Shown here in pieces: positions 1 to 9,461 of a DNA stretch of 64,000 bases (within the stretch, counting starts at the first letter, position 1; each line of letters begins with the position of its first letter). The notes under the pieces are model-generated. The model did no database searches, was not told the DNA's origin, and saw only the letters and a list, made by a program, of their open reading frames with translations. The position numbers were made by a program, and so were the translations under genes. Origin of the DNA: Streptomyces katrae. Lineage in GTDB: Bacteria > Actinomycetota > Actinomycetes > Streptomycetales > Streptomycetaceae. The stretch is taken from assembly GCF_000717655.1 (NCBI RefSeq), contig NZ_JNZY01000010.1, positions 500,911 to 564,910 of the forward strand, written 5' to 3'.

Positions 1-921
1 CGTGACTACCTGCAGAGCGCGGGCGTCAAGGAGACCGACCTGAGCAAGGGCACCGGCGGCGGCTGGCCCGTCGTCCAGCAGCTGATCCGCGCCCTCGACG
101 CGGCGCGCAAGAGTCTGCCCGAGGCCTACGAGAAGGGCTGGACCTCGCAGCTCGACGCGTCGTACGAAGGGCTCACCGTCAACGGCATCGAGGCCTTCGC
201 CTCCGCTTCGGCCTCCGACGGCTTCACCCTCACGGACAAGGAGGGCCGCTACGCCGGTTCCGTGGACGACCTGAAGGCGGGGCTGGACGAGCTGGGCAAC
301 CGCACCGAGGCGGCCTACACCCTGGCCTCCGCCGCCCAGTCCGACGAGGCGGACACGCTCACCGACTTCGCGGCGGGCCGTACCGGCTTCCTGCGCCACT
401 GGCCGTACGCCTACCGCACGCTCCACCAGTCCCTGTCCGAAGAGAAGCTCGGCGTGGCCCCGCTGCCCGGCCGGGCGGTGCTGGGCGGCCAGAACCTGGC
501 CGTGGCCACGGGGTCGCCGCGGAGCAACGCGGCCCGGGAGCTCATCGAGTTCCTCACCAGCAGGGAGAGCGAACGCTGCCTGCTCGACGCGGGGTTCGCG
601 GCCACCCGGATCTCCGCGTACGTGGACGACAAACTGAAGTGCGAGGCAGCGAAGCCACCAGGCCAGGCCACCGCGGCTCCGTCGAGTGAGCGCACCGACC
701 ACATGCCACGGGACGCGTACGGCCGTCCCGGTTACGCGCGCGGCACCCTGCTGCCGGCACTGGAGAACGCCGTCCAGCGGCCGCGCACCCCGCTCTACGG
801 CGCCTTCAGCCAGACGTTCACCGCCCAACTGGCCCGGCTCCAGGGTGACAAGCCGCCCTCCGACGAAGAACTCGCCAAAGCCCTGCACGAACAACTGAAG
901 AAGGCCCTGCCCCGGGGATGA
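1..921 (+). CDS. Sugar ABC transporter substrate-binding protein, C-terminal part (5' end outside window)
   Basis: The reading frame is open from the first base of the window, so the true start lies upstream; 306 residues are visible. The protein resembles the C-terminal lobe of family 1 extracellular solute-binding proteins (maltose/trehalose type): a segment around FLRHWPYAY followed by APLPG and AVLGGQNLAV, then an ELIEFLTS helix, is the usual signature of the ligand-cleft and hinge region. It is clearly related to the complete binding protein at 28106-29380, which has FLRNWPYVY, AVPLPG and SVLGGSNLAV at the same spacing. It ends 10 bases from the stop of the convergent regulator. The signal peptide or lipobox cannot be seen because the N-terminus is missing. 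The substrate is unknown. Confidence 0.85.
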   Translation, partial: RDYLQSAGVKETDLSKGTGGGWPVVQQLIRALDAARKSLPEAYEKGWTSQLDASYEGLTVNGIEAFASASASDGFTLTDKEGRYAGSVDDLKAGLDELGNRTEAAYTLASAAQSDEADTLTDFAAGRTGFLRHWPYAYRTLHQSLSEEKLGVAPLPGRAVLGGQNLAVATGSPRSNAARELIEFLTSRESERCLLDAGFAATRISAYVDDKLKCEAAKPPGQATAAPSSERTDHMPRDAYGRPGYARGTLLPALENAVQRPRTPLYGAFSQTFTAQLARLQGDKPPSDEELAKALHEQLKKALPRG

Positions 922-931
922 CCGCGGGCGG

Positions 932-1912
932 TCAGCCGAGGCGGTCCGGACGAGCACTGCGGAAGGTGCGTCGGTAGGTGTCCGGTGGCACGCCGACCGT
1001 GCGGTTGAAGTGGCGCCGCAGGGTGGCGTCCGTACCCATGCCGGTGGCCGCGGCGATCGAGCCGATGGTGTCGTCGGTGGTTTCGAGGAGTTCCTGGGCG
1101 CGGTGGATGCGTTGCGTCAGCAGCCAGCGCAACGGAGTGGTGCCGGCGATGTCCGTGAAGACGCGGGCCAGGTGGCGTGAGCTCATGTTCGCCCGGCGCG
1201 CCAGGTCCTCCACGGTGAGCGGCTGGTCGAGGCGCTCCATCGCCCACGCCAGCAGCGCGCCGAGGGGGTGGTCGGGGCGCTCGGGCAGCGGGGTGGCGAC
1301 GAACTGGGCCTGACCCCCGGCCCGATGGGGTGGTACGACGAGGCGGCGCGCCACCTCGTTGGCGACGGCCGAGCCGTGGTCGAGGCGGACCAGATGCAGA
1401 CACAGGTCCATCGCGGCGGCCTTGCCGGCCGAGGTCAGCACGGTGCCGTGGTCCACGTAGAGCACGTCCGGATCGACGTCCACCTGGGGATGTCTCTCGG
1501 CCAGCGCGGCGGCGTGCAGCCAGTGCGTGGTCGCGCGGCGCCCGTCCAGCAGACCCGCGGCGGCCAGTACGAACGCGCCCGTGCACAGGGAGGCGACCCG
1601 GGCGCCCGCATCGTGTGCCGCGCGCACGGCATCGACGAGTTCGGCGGGCGGGTCCGCGTCCGGATCGGCGCACGCCGGGACGATCACGGTGTCCGCATGG
1701 ACGAGCTGGTCGAGTCCCGCGTCGGGCTCGAGCCGGAAGCGGTCGCCGACGGGCACGGTGCCCGGGGCGCACACGCTGAACTCGTACCAGGGATCGACGA
1801 GATCCGACCGGTTGACGCCGAAGACGTCGCAGGCGGCGGCGAGTTCGAAGTGCGGTACCCCGGGTGTGACGGCCAGCGCGACAAGGCTCATGTCCGAAAG
1901 TGTACGGGCCAT
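932..1912 (-). CDS. GlxA-family transcriptional regulator (DJ-1/PfpI domain plus AraC HTH)
   Basis: The N-terminal half is a DJ-1/PfpI amidotransferase-like ligand domain with the cysteine elbow VASLCTGAFVLA. The C-terminal half carries two AraC helix-turn-helix units, LTVEDLARRANMSSRHLAR and IGSIAAATGMGTDATLRRHF, ending in PDTYRRTF. Such proteins usually activate a neighbouring catabolic or detoxification gene. It is transcribed divergently from the oxidoreductase at 2019, about 106 bases away, so that gene is the likely target (inference). I chose the ATG at 1912 (MARTLSD); an ATG 21 bases further in (MSLVALAV) fits the family N-terminus equally well, and the longer frame to 2020 would overlap the neighbour's start. 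Confidence 0.9.
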   Translation of the reverse strand: MARTLSDMSLVALAVTPGVPHFELAAACDVFGVNRSDLVDPWYEFSVCAPGTVPVGDRFRLEPDAGLDQLVHADTVIVPACADPDADPPAELVDAVRAAHDAGARVASLCTGAFVLAAAGLLDGRRATTHWLHAAALAERHPQVDVDPDVLYVDHGTVLTSAGKAAAMDLCLHLVRLDHGSAVANEVARRLVVPPHRAGGQAQFVATPLPERPDHPLGALLAWAMERLDQPLTVEDLARRANMSSRHLARVFTDIAGTTPLRWLLTQRIHRAQELLETTDDTIGSIAAATGMGTDATLRRHFNRTVGVPPDTYRRTFRSARPDRLG

Positions 1913-2018
1913 GTCGTTGCTGCCACTCCCGGCCGCAGGCCACCGGCGGCACCATGGCATCCGTTGATCATTCGCGCACGAGCCCGAGAAGCGCGAGCGC
2001 ACAAGACGGGGGAACCAC

Positions 2019-3065
2019 ATGGGAACGAGTCGAGCGGCCGCGGTAACGGTGTTCGGCGCCTACGGGCACACCGGACGCTTCGTCGTGTCCGAACTGCTGG
2101 AGCGGGGGCTGGTCCCGATCCTTTCAGGCCGTGACCCCGGCAAGCTGCGGGCGCTGGCCGACGACTTTCCCGGACTCGACGTCCGGCCGGCCGCGGCCGG
2201 CGATCCGGCTTCGCTCGACCGCGCACTGGCCGGCGCGGCAGCCGTGATCAACTGCGCCGGTCCGTTCGCCGTGACGGCCGCCCCGGTCATCGAGGCGGCG
2301 CTGCGCGAGCGGATCGCCTACCTGGACGTCGCGGGGGAGGTCGAGGCCGTCGCCGATACGTTCACGCACTTCGCGGACCGGGCCCGCGACGCCGGCATCG
2401 TGGTCGTTCCGGCGATGGCGTTCTACGGGGGGCTCGGCGACCTGCTCGCCACCGCCGCCCTGGGCACCGCCCCGGAAGCCGACGAGGTGCACCTCGCGTT
2501 CGCCCTGAGCAGTTGGCGGCCCACAGCCGGGACGCGCGGGTCCGGCCAGGTCTCCCGGAGCCGGCGCGAAGGCCGGCGGCTCGTCTACGCGAAGGGCCGT
2601 CTGGAGCTGCGTACCGACGAGGCGCCCACGGGCCGGTGGGCGTTTCCCGCTCCGGTCGGGGACCGGCCCGTGATCGGCGAGTTCACCACCACCGACAGCG
2701 TGACCATCGCACACCACCTGTCCGCGCCGGACATCCACACCTTTATGACGCTCGAGGCCGTCAAGGACGTCCTGGCCGCGGACGCGGAACCCCCGGAGCC
2801 GGTCGACGAGCGGGGGCGCTCGGCACAGACCTTCCTCGTCGAGGTCGTCGTCCGCGCGGGCGGCACCCGGCGCCGTGCCGTCGCCCGCGGACAGGACATC
2901 TACGCCGTCAGCGCGCCTCTCGTCGTGGAGGCGGTCAGTCGAATCCTCGCGGGACAGGCCGGGAAGACCGGGGTGGTCGCGCCCGGCGAGATCTTCGACG
3001 CGCACGCGTTCCTGCGCTCGCTGGCCCCGCACCACCTCTCGTACGAGCGCGGTGCGGCCTACTGA
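2019..3065 (+). CDS. Saccharopine dehydrogenase-like NAD(P)-binding oxidoreductase
   Basis: A 348-residue protein with an N-terminal Rossmann fold: VTVFGAYGHTGRFV matches the GxxGxxG dinucleotide loop of the saccharopine dehydrogenase / trans-acting enoyl reductase superfamily, followed by an acidic-basic strand end at SGRDPGKL and the NCAGPF segment typical of this family. The central segment VVPAMAFYGGLGDLLA matches the catalytic-domain entry. No lysine-pathway genes are near, so the name describes fold, not substrate. The ATG follows a GGGGGAA ribosome site. It is divergent from a GlxA-type regulator, which suggests it is induced by a small metabolite sensed by that regulator (inference). 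Confidence 0.85.
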   Translation: MGTSRAAAVTVFGAYGHTGRFVVSELLERGLVPILSGRDPGKLRALADDFPGLDVRPAAAGDPASLDRALAGAAAVINCAGPFAVTAAPVIEAALRERIAYLDVAGEVEAVADTFTHFADRARDAGIVVVPAMAFYGGLGDLLATAALGTAPEADEVHLAFALSSWRPTAGTRGSGQVSRSRREGRRLVYAKGRLELRTDEAPTGRWAFPAPVGDRPVIGEFTTTDSVTIAHHLSAPDIHTFMTLEAVKDVLAADAEPPEPVDERGRSAQTFLVEVVVRAGGTRRRAVARGQDIYAVSAPLVVEAVSRILAGQAGKTGVVAPGEIFDAHAFLRSLAPHHLSYERGAAY

Positions 3066-3158
3066 CCGTCGGTCAGCCGGAGTCCTGGTGCCATGACTTG
3101 TTTGCATCAGGGGCCAGCCAGTCGTCGGACCCGCCTGCGCGGCCGTCCTGCCAAGTGC

Positions 3159-4544
3159 TCAGCCGTGCCATTGGCGGTCGTGCAGCCGGTGGGCCTCGGT
3201 CAGGCCGTCGCGGAAGAACCGCTCGTAGTAGGCGGTCTCGACGTGGTGGGCCTGCAGCCAGACTCCAGGGACGTGGATCGTGTCGCAGTGCGCGGGGAAC
3301 CGTCCGTGGGTCTCGTAGATGTACGTGCAGATGTCGCGCGTGCAGGCGACGACGTCGGCCGAGTAGTTGCTGGCCTCGCGCAGGTACCGGACACCGAACT
3401 CGCCCCGGTAGATGCGCTCGAACAAGCCCTCGTCGGTGTAGATGCCCTGCGGCCCGAACTTGTCCGCCACGACGGCGTCGACGGCGTCGTTCATCGTGGC
3501 GTAGTTCGGCGGGCACATCGCCTTGATCAGGTGCTCCCCGTCGTGGCGCAGGCCGACGGTGGTCGCCCGCAGCGCGGAATGGCGCGGCAGCGGCACCTGC
3601 CAGCGCAGGAGGTCGGCCGGCCGCCACCGGGGCGTGGTCCAGTCGAAGCCGAGCATCGGACCGTACGTGGGACGGAACTTGGGGTCGCCCAGCATGATCG
3701 GCGGGGCGAGCGAGGCGTGGATCCATGCCCCGAGCCCCATGGCGTCGGCGGTGAGCATGAGGTTCTGCAGCAGCAGGTCGGCCTCGATCTGCGTGCGCAT
3801 CGCCCAGATCGCGCCCAGCGGGAGTTTGATGTCCTTGTTCAGGAACCCCGACTTGACCCACTTGGCCACGCCCGCCGAGCGGTAGAGGTTCCGGTCGTCG
3901 ACGATGGCCGGCCGTGCGCCCTCGGGCTGCGTGAGCAGGTACATCATGCCGTTGATGTACTGCCGCGACAGGTCCACCACCGGGAACAGGATGGTGGTGC
4001 CCGGGAGGTTCGAGAGGAACCGGTTGGAGTCGAGGTAGGCGGGGAAGTCGCGCTTCCCGTCCGGTACGTCGATGCGGTGGTCCAGCAGCTGCACCTTCGC
4101 CTGGGCGGCGCGCGAGCACAGGGTCTCCGCGTCGAAGGTGGCCGGTGAGCCGTCGGCGGGGGGAGGCAGCTTGCGCAGGAAGTAGGTGCCGGTGTCGTTG
4201 ATCAGGAAGAAGTGGGTGCCCTGGGCGTTGTCGGGGCTGCCCGCGGTCCGTCCGGCCATGTTGAGGTTCGGCTTGGCCATGATCGGTTTGCGGTCGCGGG
4301 GATCGGCGAAGGGGCGGTCCGGCATGGTGAGGCCGGTGCACCCCGTCATGGAGATGAGAATTGCCTCCTCGAGCTCCGTCAGCGGTGCGCGTGCCTCGGT
4401 GGAGGACCAGCTCATCGAGCCGGCTTCGACGGAGCTTCCGCGGCTGACGCGGTGGGTGCGGCGGCGCCAGATCGATGTGATCAGCGGGCGGTTCAAGAGG
4501 GCGTCGAGCCCGGTGTGGCGGTGCGTGTTCGTCAGGTCTGTCAT
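3159..4544 (-). CDS. Nitroreductase-like protein of unknown function
   Basis: 461 residues, soluble, no signal peptide. I do not recognise it with certainty. The segment QIEADLLLQNLMLTADAMGLGAWIHASL resembles the helix of FMN-dependent nitroreductases that packs on the flavin (their QNLLLAAEALGLG-type motif), and the N-terminal ELEEAILISMTGCTGL resembles the first helices of that fold, so a nitroreductase-like flavoprotein is the best guess. The C-terminal third, rich in Tyr, His and Asp, is not familiar. It lies 39 bases downstream of the ThDP enzyme on the same strand, so the two are almost certainly co-transcribed. A ribosome site (AAAGGGG) precedes the ATG. Confidence 0.6.
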   Translation of the reverse strand: MTDLTNTHRHTGLDALLNRPLITSIWRRRTHRVSRGSSVEAGSMSWSSTEARAPLTELEEAILISMTGCTGLTMPDRPFADPRDRKPIMAKPNLNMAGRTAGSPDNAQGTHFFLINDTGTYFLRKLPPPADGSPATFDAETLCSRAAQAKVQLLDHRIDVPDGKRDFPAYLDSNRFLSNLPGTTILFPVVDLSRQYINGMMYLLTQPEGARPAIVDDRNLYRSAGVAKWVKSGFLNKDIKLPLGAIWAMRTQIEADLLLQNLMLTADAMGLGAWIHASLAPPIMLGDPKFRPTYGPMLGFDWTTPRWRPADLLRWQVPLPRHSALRATTVGLRHDGEHLIKAMCPPNYATMNDAVDAVVADKFGPQGIYTDEGLFERIYRGEFGVRYLREASNYSADVVACTRDICTYIYETHGRFPAHCDTIHVPGVWLQAHHVETAYYERFFRDGLTEAHRLHDRQWHG

Positions 4545-4583
4545 GCTCCTGCCCCTTTCGGTGGCAGCCGAGCCGGCCGGCGG

Positions 4584-6290
4584 TCAGTCGCGCAGACGTG
4601 CTTCGATGGTCTCGACGAGACCGGCGATGACGCCGTCCGGTGAGGGGCTGTAGTGCGGGACGGCCCACCGCGTGATCCTGGCGTCGATGACGGTGGGCCG
4701 GCCGGAGGTCAGCGCCGCACGGAACGCCTTCTCGAACTCCTCCAGCGTCTCGACGCGGTAGCCGTCGGCGCCGCACGCCTGCGCGTAGGCGGCGAAGTCC
4801 GGGTTCTGGAACTCGACCAGCCCCGTCTCCCCGTAGGTGGTGAGCTGGAAGAGTTTGATCAGCTTGAACTCCCGGTCGTCGAAGATGACCCAGATGACGG
4901 GGATCTCGTTCTCGACGGCCGTCATCAGCTCGAACCCGGACAGCGAGTAGCATCCGTCGCCGCAGCCGACGACGACCGTCCGCTCCGGGTGCGCGACCTT
5001 CAGGCCGATGGCGCCGTTGACATGGCCGGCCATCGGTCCGAACGAACCGGCCTTGCGGAAGTTCTGTCCCTCTTCGAGCTCCACGTAGTAGCCGAGCCAG
5101 GCCAGGTGCGCGCCCGCGTCGGCGAGCAGGACGGCTTGTGGCGGCAGCATCCGGCCGATCGCCTGGGCGAGCTCTCCGGGGTGGATGTGCCCCGTCAGGT
5201 GGGTGATGTGCCGGGCCTCGTAGTCCCGGCCGTCGACCTCGGCCCTCGGGACCTCGCCGACCTTCTTCTCCAGCGCCTCGACGAGCGCCGCCACCGCCAG
5301 GCGCGCGTCGGACAGCAGAGTGTGGTCGGGCCGGTAGGCCTTGTGGAACTCGGCCTCGGAGATGTTGACATGGATGAGCACCTTGTTGTCGAAGAGGTCC
5401 TCGCGGTAGTTGAACGTGGCGTGCTGGTTGAGCGAGTTGCCGATGCACAGCACGACGTCCGCCTCACGGAAGGCCTTCCACGCACTCGAGTGGCCGCTGT
5501 CGGCGAAGACGCCGACCGAGAGCGGATGCCCCTCGGACACGATGCCCTTGCCGTCCAGCGTGGTCAGCAGCGGAATCTGGAACCGCTCGATCAGCCGTTT
5601 GACCTCCGCTCCCGCTCCGCTGCGGACGGCGCCGAAGCCCACGAGGGCCACGATCCGTTTCCGCCCGGTGAGGGCGTCCGCCAGCACCGAGGCGATCTCC
5701 TCCACGAGGGCCGGATCGGGTACGACCGGCTTGACGTCGAGCCGGATGTGCCGGAAGTCCGTGACCTCGATGCCGTGCTCGGTGAGGTTCTCGGGTACGT
5801 GGATGTGGACCGGCCCCGGCCGCCCCTCGAACGCGGTGTTGACCGCCTCCTCGAGGACGTCGCATGTGTCGGCGGCATCCGTGAGCAGGAAGGACTTCTT
5901 CGTCGTCGCCGCGAACATGGCCCGGGAGTCGGGCGTGCGGTTCAGGCCCGAGGTCTCGTTGAGCGAGCCCCACCCCTGCCATTTCATCGAGGCGTAACCG
6001 GAGACGGCGAGGACCGGGTAGGAGTCGGACATCGCCACGGCCAGTCCGGAGAACAGGTTGAACGCACCGGGCCCGGCCGTCGCGAAACAGAAGCCCAGCC
6101 GGTTCGTGTACATCGCGTAGCCGCAGGCCATGAAGGACGCGGCCTGCTCGTGCCGCGTGATGACCGGCCGGATCTGCTGCGAATGCTTCAGCGCCAGCAT
6201 CAGGCCGGCGGCGTTCTCGCCGGCCCCGCCGAATGCGGCCTGGACCCCGATGCCCTCCAGCCCCTTGACGATGGCCTCGTAGACTCTCAT
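4584..6290 (-). CDS. Thiamine diphosphate-dependent enzyme, acetolactate synthase / 2-hydroxyacyl lyase superfamily
   Basis: 568 residues with the full three-domain layout of ThDP decarboxylase-type enzymes: PYR domain with the cofactor-activating glutamate in VITRHEQA (Glu48), a central Rossmann-like domain from about 190 to 350, and a PP domain with the GDG motif (GCGDGCYSL, 444-446). The metal-binding motif normally closes with NN; here the equivalent position reads FDDREFK (Asp471-Asp472). The N-terminal GGAGENAAG also departs from the common GxPG. Substrate cannot be told from sequence; acyloin condensation, 2-keto acid decarboxylation and 2-hydroxyacyl cleavage are all possible. It is the first gene of an operon with the nitroreductase-like gene and is divergent from the catalase-dioxygenase gene. 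Start chosen at ATG 6290 behind GGGAGTG. Confidence 0.85.
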   Translation of the reverse strand: MRVYEAIVKGLEGIGVQAAFGGAGENAAGLMLALKHSQQIRPVITRHEQAASFMACGYAMYTNRLGFCFATAGPGAFNLFSGLAVAMSDSYPVLAVSGYASMKWQGWGSLNETSGLNRTPDSRAMFAATTKKSFLLTDAADTCDVLEEAVNTAFEGRPGPVHIHVPENLTEHGIEVTDFRHIRLDVKPVVPDPALVEEIASVLADALTGRKRIVALVGFGAVRSGAGAEVKRLIERFQIPLLTTLDGKGIVSEGHPLSVGVFADSGHSSAWKAFREADVVLCIGNSLNQHATFNYREDLFDNKVLIHVNISEAEFHKAYRPDHTLLSDARLAVAALVEALEKKVGEVPRAEVDGRDYEARHITHLTGHIHPGELAQAIGRMLPPQAVLLADAGAHLAWLGYYVELEEGQNFRKAGSFGPMAGHVNGAIGLKVAHPERTVVVGCGDGCYSLSGFELMTAVENEIPVIWVIFDDREFKLIKLFQLTTYGETGLVEFQNPDFAAYAQACGADGYRVETLEEFEKAFRAALTSGRPTVIDARITRWAVPHYSPSPDGVIAGLVETIEARLRD

Positions 6291-6585
6291 CGGCACTCCC
6301 TCAATCCGTGCCCTGCCGCATCGGGCGAGGACGACGATCCGATGGCGTGCTGTGCCGTCATCCTGCCTGCCAGTCTCCCCGGGCAGACCCGTTCGGGCTG
6401 ACCGCACGGGTCCGTTCGGGTGAACGGGCCTGTGAGCAGGAACGCAGCACGGCGGTCGACCCGCGACCCCGATGTACCCGTCTGCATTGCTCCGCGCGAC
6501 GTAGCCCCGCCCGTGGGTCAGAGTTGCTGCGTGTGACGAAGATGCCCGCAGCCACCGTCACGGGCAGCCGTTCGAAGGGGCACAG

Positions 6586-9450
6586 ATGCACGACATCGGG
6601 CAGTACGAGCGCTACGTGGGCGGCGACCCCGAAGCGGAACGCATCGTCTTCGAGCGGCTCGCCCGTGAGCTCATGCGGGTCCAGCTCAAGGCCAGGAAGC
6701 GCAGCGGCGCGGCGGGCATCGAGCGGGCGTTCCACGCGAAGGCCGTCCTCGGCGTGGAGAACGCCCGGCTGGCGTTCGTCCGGGACCTGCCGCAGGACCT
6801 GCAAACCGGCTTCGCGAGACCTGCGGCCGAATACCCGGTGACCGTCCGGCTGTCCAATGCGAACGGCGCCCGCATGCCCGACCACGCCCCCGACCTGCGG
6901 GGAGCAGCACTGCGCATCGAGGTGGGGCCGGAGGAGGCCCACGACCTCCTCATGACGAGCTTCCCGGTCTCCCATGCGCGCAACGCACGCGAGTTCGTCG
7001 AATTCGCGAAGGCCATGGCAGGTGCCGATACGACGCTCCGCAAGGCATCCGCACTGTTCCTCACCCTGCCCCTCGCGGTCGGCTGGTCCACGGCGGCGCG
7101 CATGCGGCGCAACGTACGCGCCGGAACGAGCCGCACCGTACGCAGCCTTGCGCTGGAGACGTACTGGAGCCGCGGCGCCATCCTGTGGGGCGATCAGGGG
7201 CCCGTGCGCTACCAGTTGCGCCCCGCCGCGAACGCGTCCCCGGCCCCGGACCCCTCCCGTACCGACCCCGACCACCTGCACCACGAGCTGGCACAGCGCC
7301 TGAAGAAGGCGGACGTCGTCTTCGAGCTGTGCGTCCAGCGCTACGTGGACGCCCGTCGGACGCCCATCGAGGACGGTGCGGCCGAGTGGACGGAGGAGGA
7401 TGCGCCCGTCGTCCCGGTCGCGACGCTGACGATCCCGCGCCAGGACATCGACAGCGCACAGGCGCGGGCCGCCGCGGTGCGGGTCGACCAGCTGGTCTTC
7501 AACCCGTGGAACACGACGGAGGAGTTCCGGCCCCTGGGCAACCTCAACCGTGCCCGCAAGGCGGCCTACGAAGCCAGCAGCGCCCACCGCCTGGGCCACC
7601 GCTTCGTCACCACCGAGCCGCACCGCAACGCAGTGCTGGGCGTGCCGCTCGACGCCGCATTCCAGGCCCTCAACCGGTTCGTACCCTGGCATCGGCTGCC
7701 CACCCGGCTCGGCCTGCTCAACCTCGTCACGCTGCGGCAGGCGCTGCGCCGGTACAACCTCATCGACACCGAGATCCACGAGGCTCCGCCCAAGGCCCAG
7801 CCGGTGCCGGCGCCCGTCGACGAGCAGATGCGGACCGCGCGCAGCTACGACGGCACCTACAACGACCTGTCCGCGCCGAAGATGGGGGCCGTCGGATCGC
7901 CCTTCGGCCGCAACCTCCCACCCGTCTACCGGCCCGACCTGTTCGACACCCCCAACCCGGTCACCGTCAGCAGGGAGCTGCTGCAGCGCGATGCGTTCAT
8001 CCCCGCGCGGTCGCTGAACATCCTGGCCGCCGCGTGGATCCAGTTCCAGGTGCACGACTGGGTCAACCACAAGCGCTACCCGACCGGTACGAAGAGCGTC
8101 GAGGTGCCGCTCCCGCCCGGTGTCACCTGGAGCAACACCCCAGGCGGTCGGCCCGAAACCGTGATGCGCTTCGCCGAGAACGAGAGCCTGACCGCCGCAG
8201 ACGGCGCAGCTCCGCCCATCCTGTTCGGCAACTCGGCCTCGCACTGGTGGGACGGCTCGGAGGTCTACGGCGGCACCAAGGACGCCGGAACGTCCCTGCG
8301 CGAGCCGGACGGCGGGGCCGGGCTGCGCCTGGAGGACGGGCACCTGCCGTTCAGCCCGAACGGCTTCCCCCTCACCGGCTTTGCGGAGAGCTGGTGGCTC
8401 GGCCTGAGCGCCATGCACACGCTGTTCGCCCGGGAGCACAACGCGGTGTGCGAGGCGCTGCGGCAGGAGTACCCGCGGCTGGACGAGGACCGTATCTACC
8501 ACACGGCACGGCTCGTCGTCTCCGCTCTCATCGCCAAGATCCACACGGTCGAGTGGACCCCCGCGATCCTCGCCACCGAGGCGATCGACATCGGGCTGAA
8601 GACCAACTGGCAGGGACCGCCGAAGAACTGGCTCACACAGCTGGGGCTGTGGCTGTTCGAGGCGCACTCGCTGACCGGTATCCCGAAGACCCTGCCGGAC
8701 CACCACGCCGCGCCGTACTCCCTCACCGAGGACTTCGTCACCGTCTACCGCATGCACCCCCTGCTGCCGGACGACTTCGAGATCGTGGACCACCGGCTCG
8801 GCCGGAGGCTCGACACCCTCGGGTTCAACGACCTGCAGGGCACCGCGGCGGAACCGCTCATCCGCAAGACCGGTCTGGCCAACTCGCTGTACTCACTCGG
8901 CATCGCCCATCCCGGCGCGATCACCCTGCACAACTACCCCCGCGCCCTCCAGGCGTTCGAGCGGGACGGCGAGGTGATCGACCTGTCCGTGGTCGACCTG
9001 GTGCGCACCCGGCGGCGCGGTGTGCCGCGGTACAACGACTTCCGGGCCGGACTCCACAAGCCGCGCTTGCGCCGCTTCGAGGACCTCTCCTGCGACCCGG
9101 ACACGGTCGCGCGGCTGAAGGGGGTCTACCGTGACGTGGACCAGATCGACACCATGGTGGGGCTGTTCGCCGAGAATCCGCCCCAGGGCTTCGGCTTCAG
9201 CGACACGGCCTTCCGCATCTTCATCCTGATGGCCAGCCGGCGGCTGCAGAGCGACCGCTTCCTCACGGTCGACTTCCGGCCCGAGGTCTACACGCCGCTG
9301 GGCATGGACTGGATCGAACGCAACGGCATGACGAGCATCGTCCTACGGCACTGCCCCGAGCTGGCGGGCCTGCTGCCGCGGACGGCGAGCGCCTTCGCAC
9401 CCTGGCGCCCGGCCCCGGTACGCGGCCCCTCCGACGGAGGCCGCGGCTGA
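6586..9450 (+). CDS. Fusion of catalase-related haem domain and alpha-dioxygenase/cyclooxygenase-like haem peroxidase domain
   Basis: 954 residues in two haem-enzyme halves. Residues 1-400 match the catalase-related ('mini-catalase', SrpA/allene-oxide-synthase-like) family: distal His50 in [18 protein letters not shown] at 88-94, [12 protein letters not shown] at 192-203, and the R-x3-Y haem-ligand motif RKAAY ending at Tyr328. Residues 415-940 match animal haem peroxidases of the fatty-acid alpha-dioxygenase type: distal His490 in [12 protein letters not shown] and the catalytic Tyr721 with proximal His724 in [12 protein letters not shown]. Known alpha-dioxygenases put O2 on C2 of fatty acids; catalase-related partners of lipoxygenases rearrange the hydroperoxide. 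A one-chain oxylipin or chain-shortening enzyme is inferred. Start ATG behind GAAGGGG. No signal peptide seen. Confidence 0.9.
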   Translation: MHDIGQYERYVGGDPEAERIVFERLARELMRVQLKARKRSGAAGIERAFHAKAVLGVENARLAFVRDLPQDLQTGFARPAAEYPVTVRLSNANGARMPDHAPDLRGAALRIEVGPEEAHDLLMTSFPVSHARNAREFVEFAKAMAGADTTLRKASALFLTLPLAVGWSTAARMRRNVRAGTSRTVRSLALETYWSRGAILWGDQGPVRYQLRPAANASPAPDPSRTDPDHLHHELAQRLKKADVVFELCVQRYVDARRTPIEDGAAEWTEEDAPVVPVATLTIPRQDIDSAQARAAAVRVDQLVFNPWNTTEEFRPLGNLNRARKAAYEASSAHRLGHRFVTTEPHRNAVLGVPLDAAFQALNRFVPWHRLPTRLGLLNLVTLRQALRRYNLIDTEIHEAPPKAQPVPAPVDEQMRTARSYDGTYNDLSAPKMGAVGSPFGRNLPPVYRPDLFDTPNPVTVSRELLQRDAFIPARSLNILAAAWIQFQVHDWVNHKRYPTGTKSVEVPLPPGVTWSNTPGGRPETVMRFAENESLTAADGAAPPILFGNSASHWWDGSEVYGGTKDAGTSLREPDGGAGLRLEDGHLPFSPNGFPLTGFAESWWLGLSAMHTLFAREHNAVCEALRQEYPRLDEDRIYHTARLVVSALIAKIHTVEWTPAILATEAIDIGLKTNWQGPPKNWLTQLGLWLFEAHSLTGIPKTLPDHHAAPYSLTEDFVTVYRMHPLLPDDFEIVDHRLGRRLDTLGFNDLQGTAAEPLIRKTGLANSLYSLGIAHPGAITLHNYPRALQAFERDGEVIDLSVVDLVRTRRRGVPRYNDFRAGLHKPRLRRFEDLSCDPDTVARLKGVYRDVDQIDTMVGLFAENPPQGFGFSDTAFRIFILMASRRLQSDRFLTVDFRPEVYTPLGMDWIERNGMTSIVLRHCPELAGLLPRTASAFAPWRPAPVRGPSDGGRG

Positions 9451-9461
9451 TCAGCGCATCG

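Noticed and set aside
795-1955. 386-codon minus-strand frame overlapping the GlxA regulator
   Set aside because: Arg/Pro/Gly-rich out-of-frame translation; the GlxA/AraC motifs lie in the other frame.
3063-3077. CTGACC-GTC-GGTCAG hairpin as a terminator
   Set aside because: Only six base pairs directly on the stop codon; too weak to call.
3093-4148. Plus-strand frame of 351 codons opposite the nitroreductase-like gene
   Set aside because: Val/Arg/Gly-rich shadow; the minus-strand frame has natural composition and sits in an operon.
4653-6401. 582-codon plus-strand frame
   Set aside because: Antisense to the ThDP enzyme, whose catalytic motifs identify the real gene.
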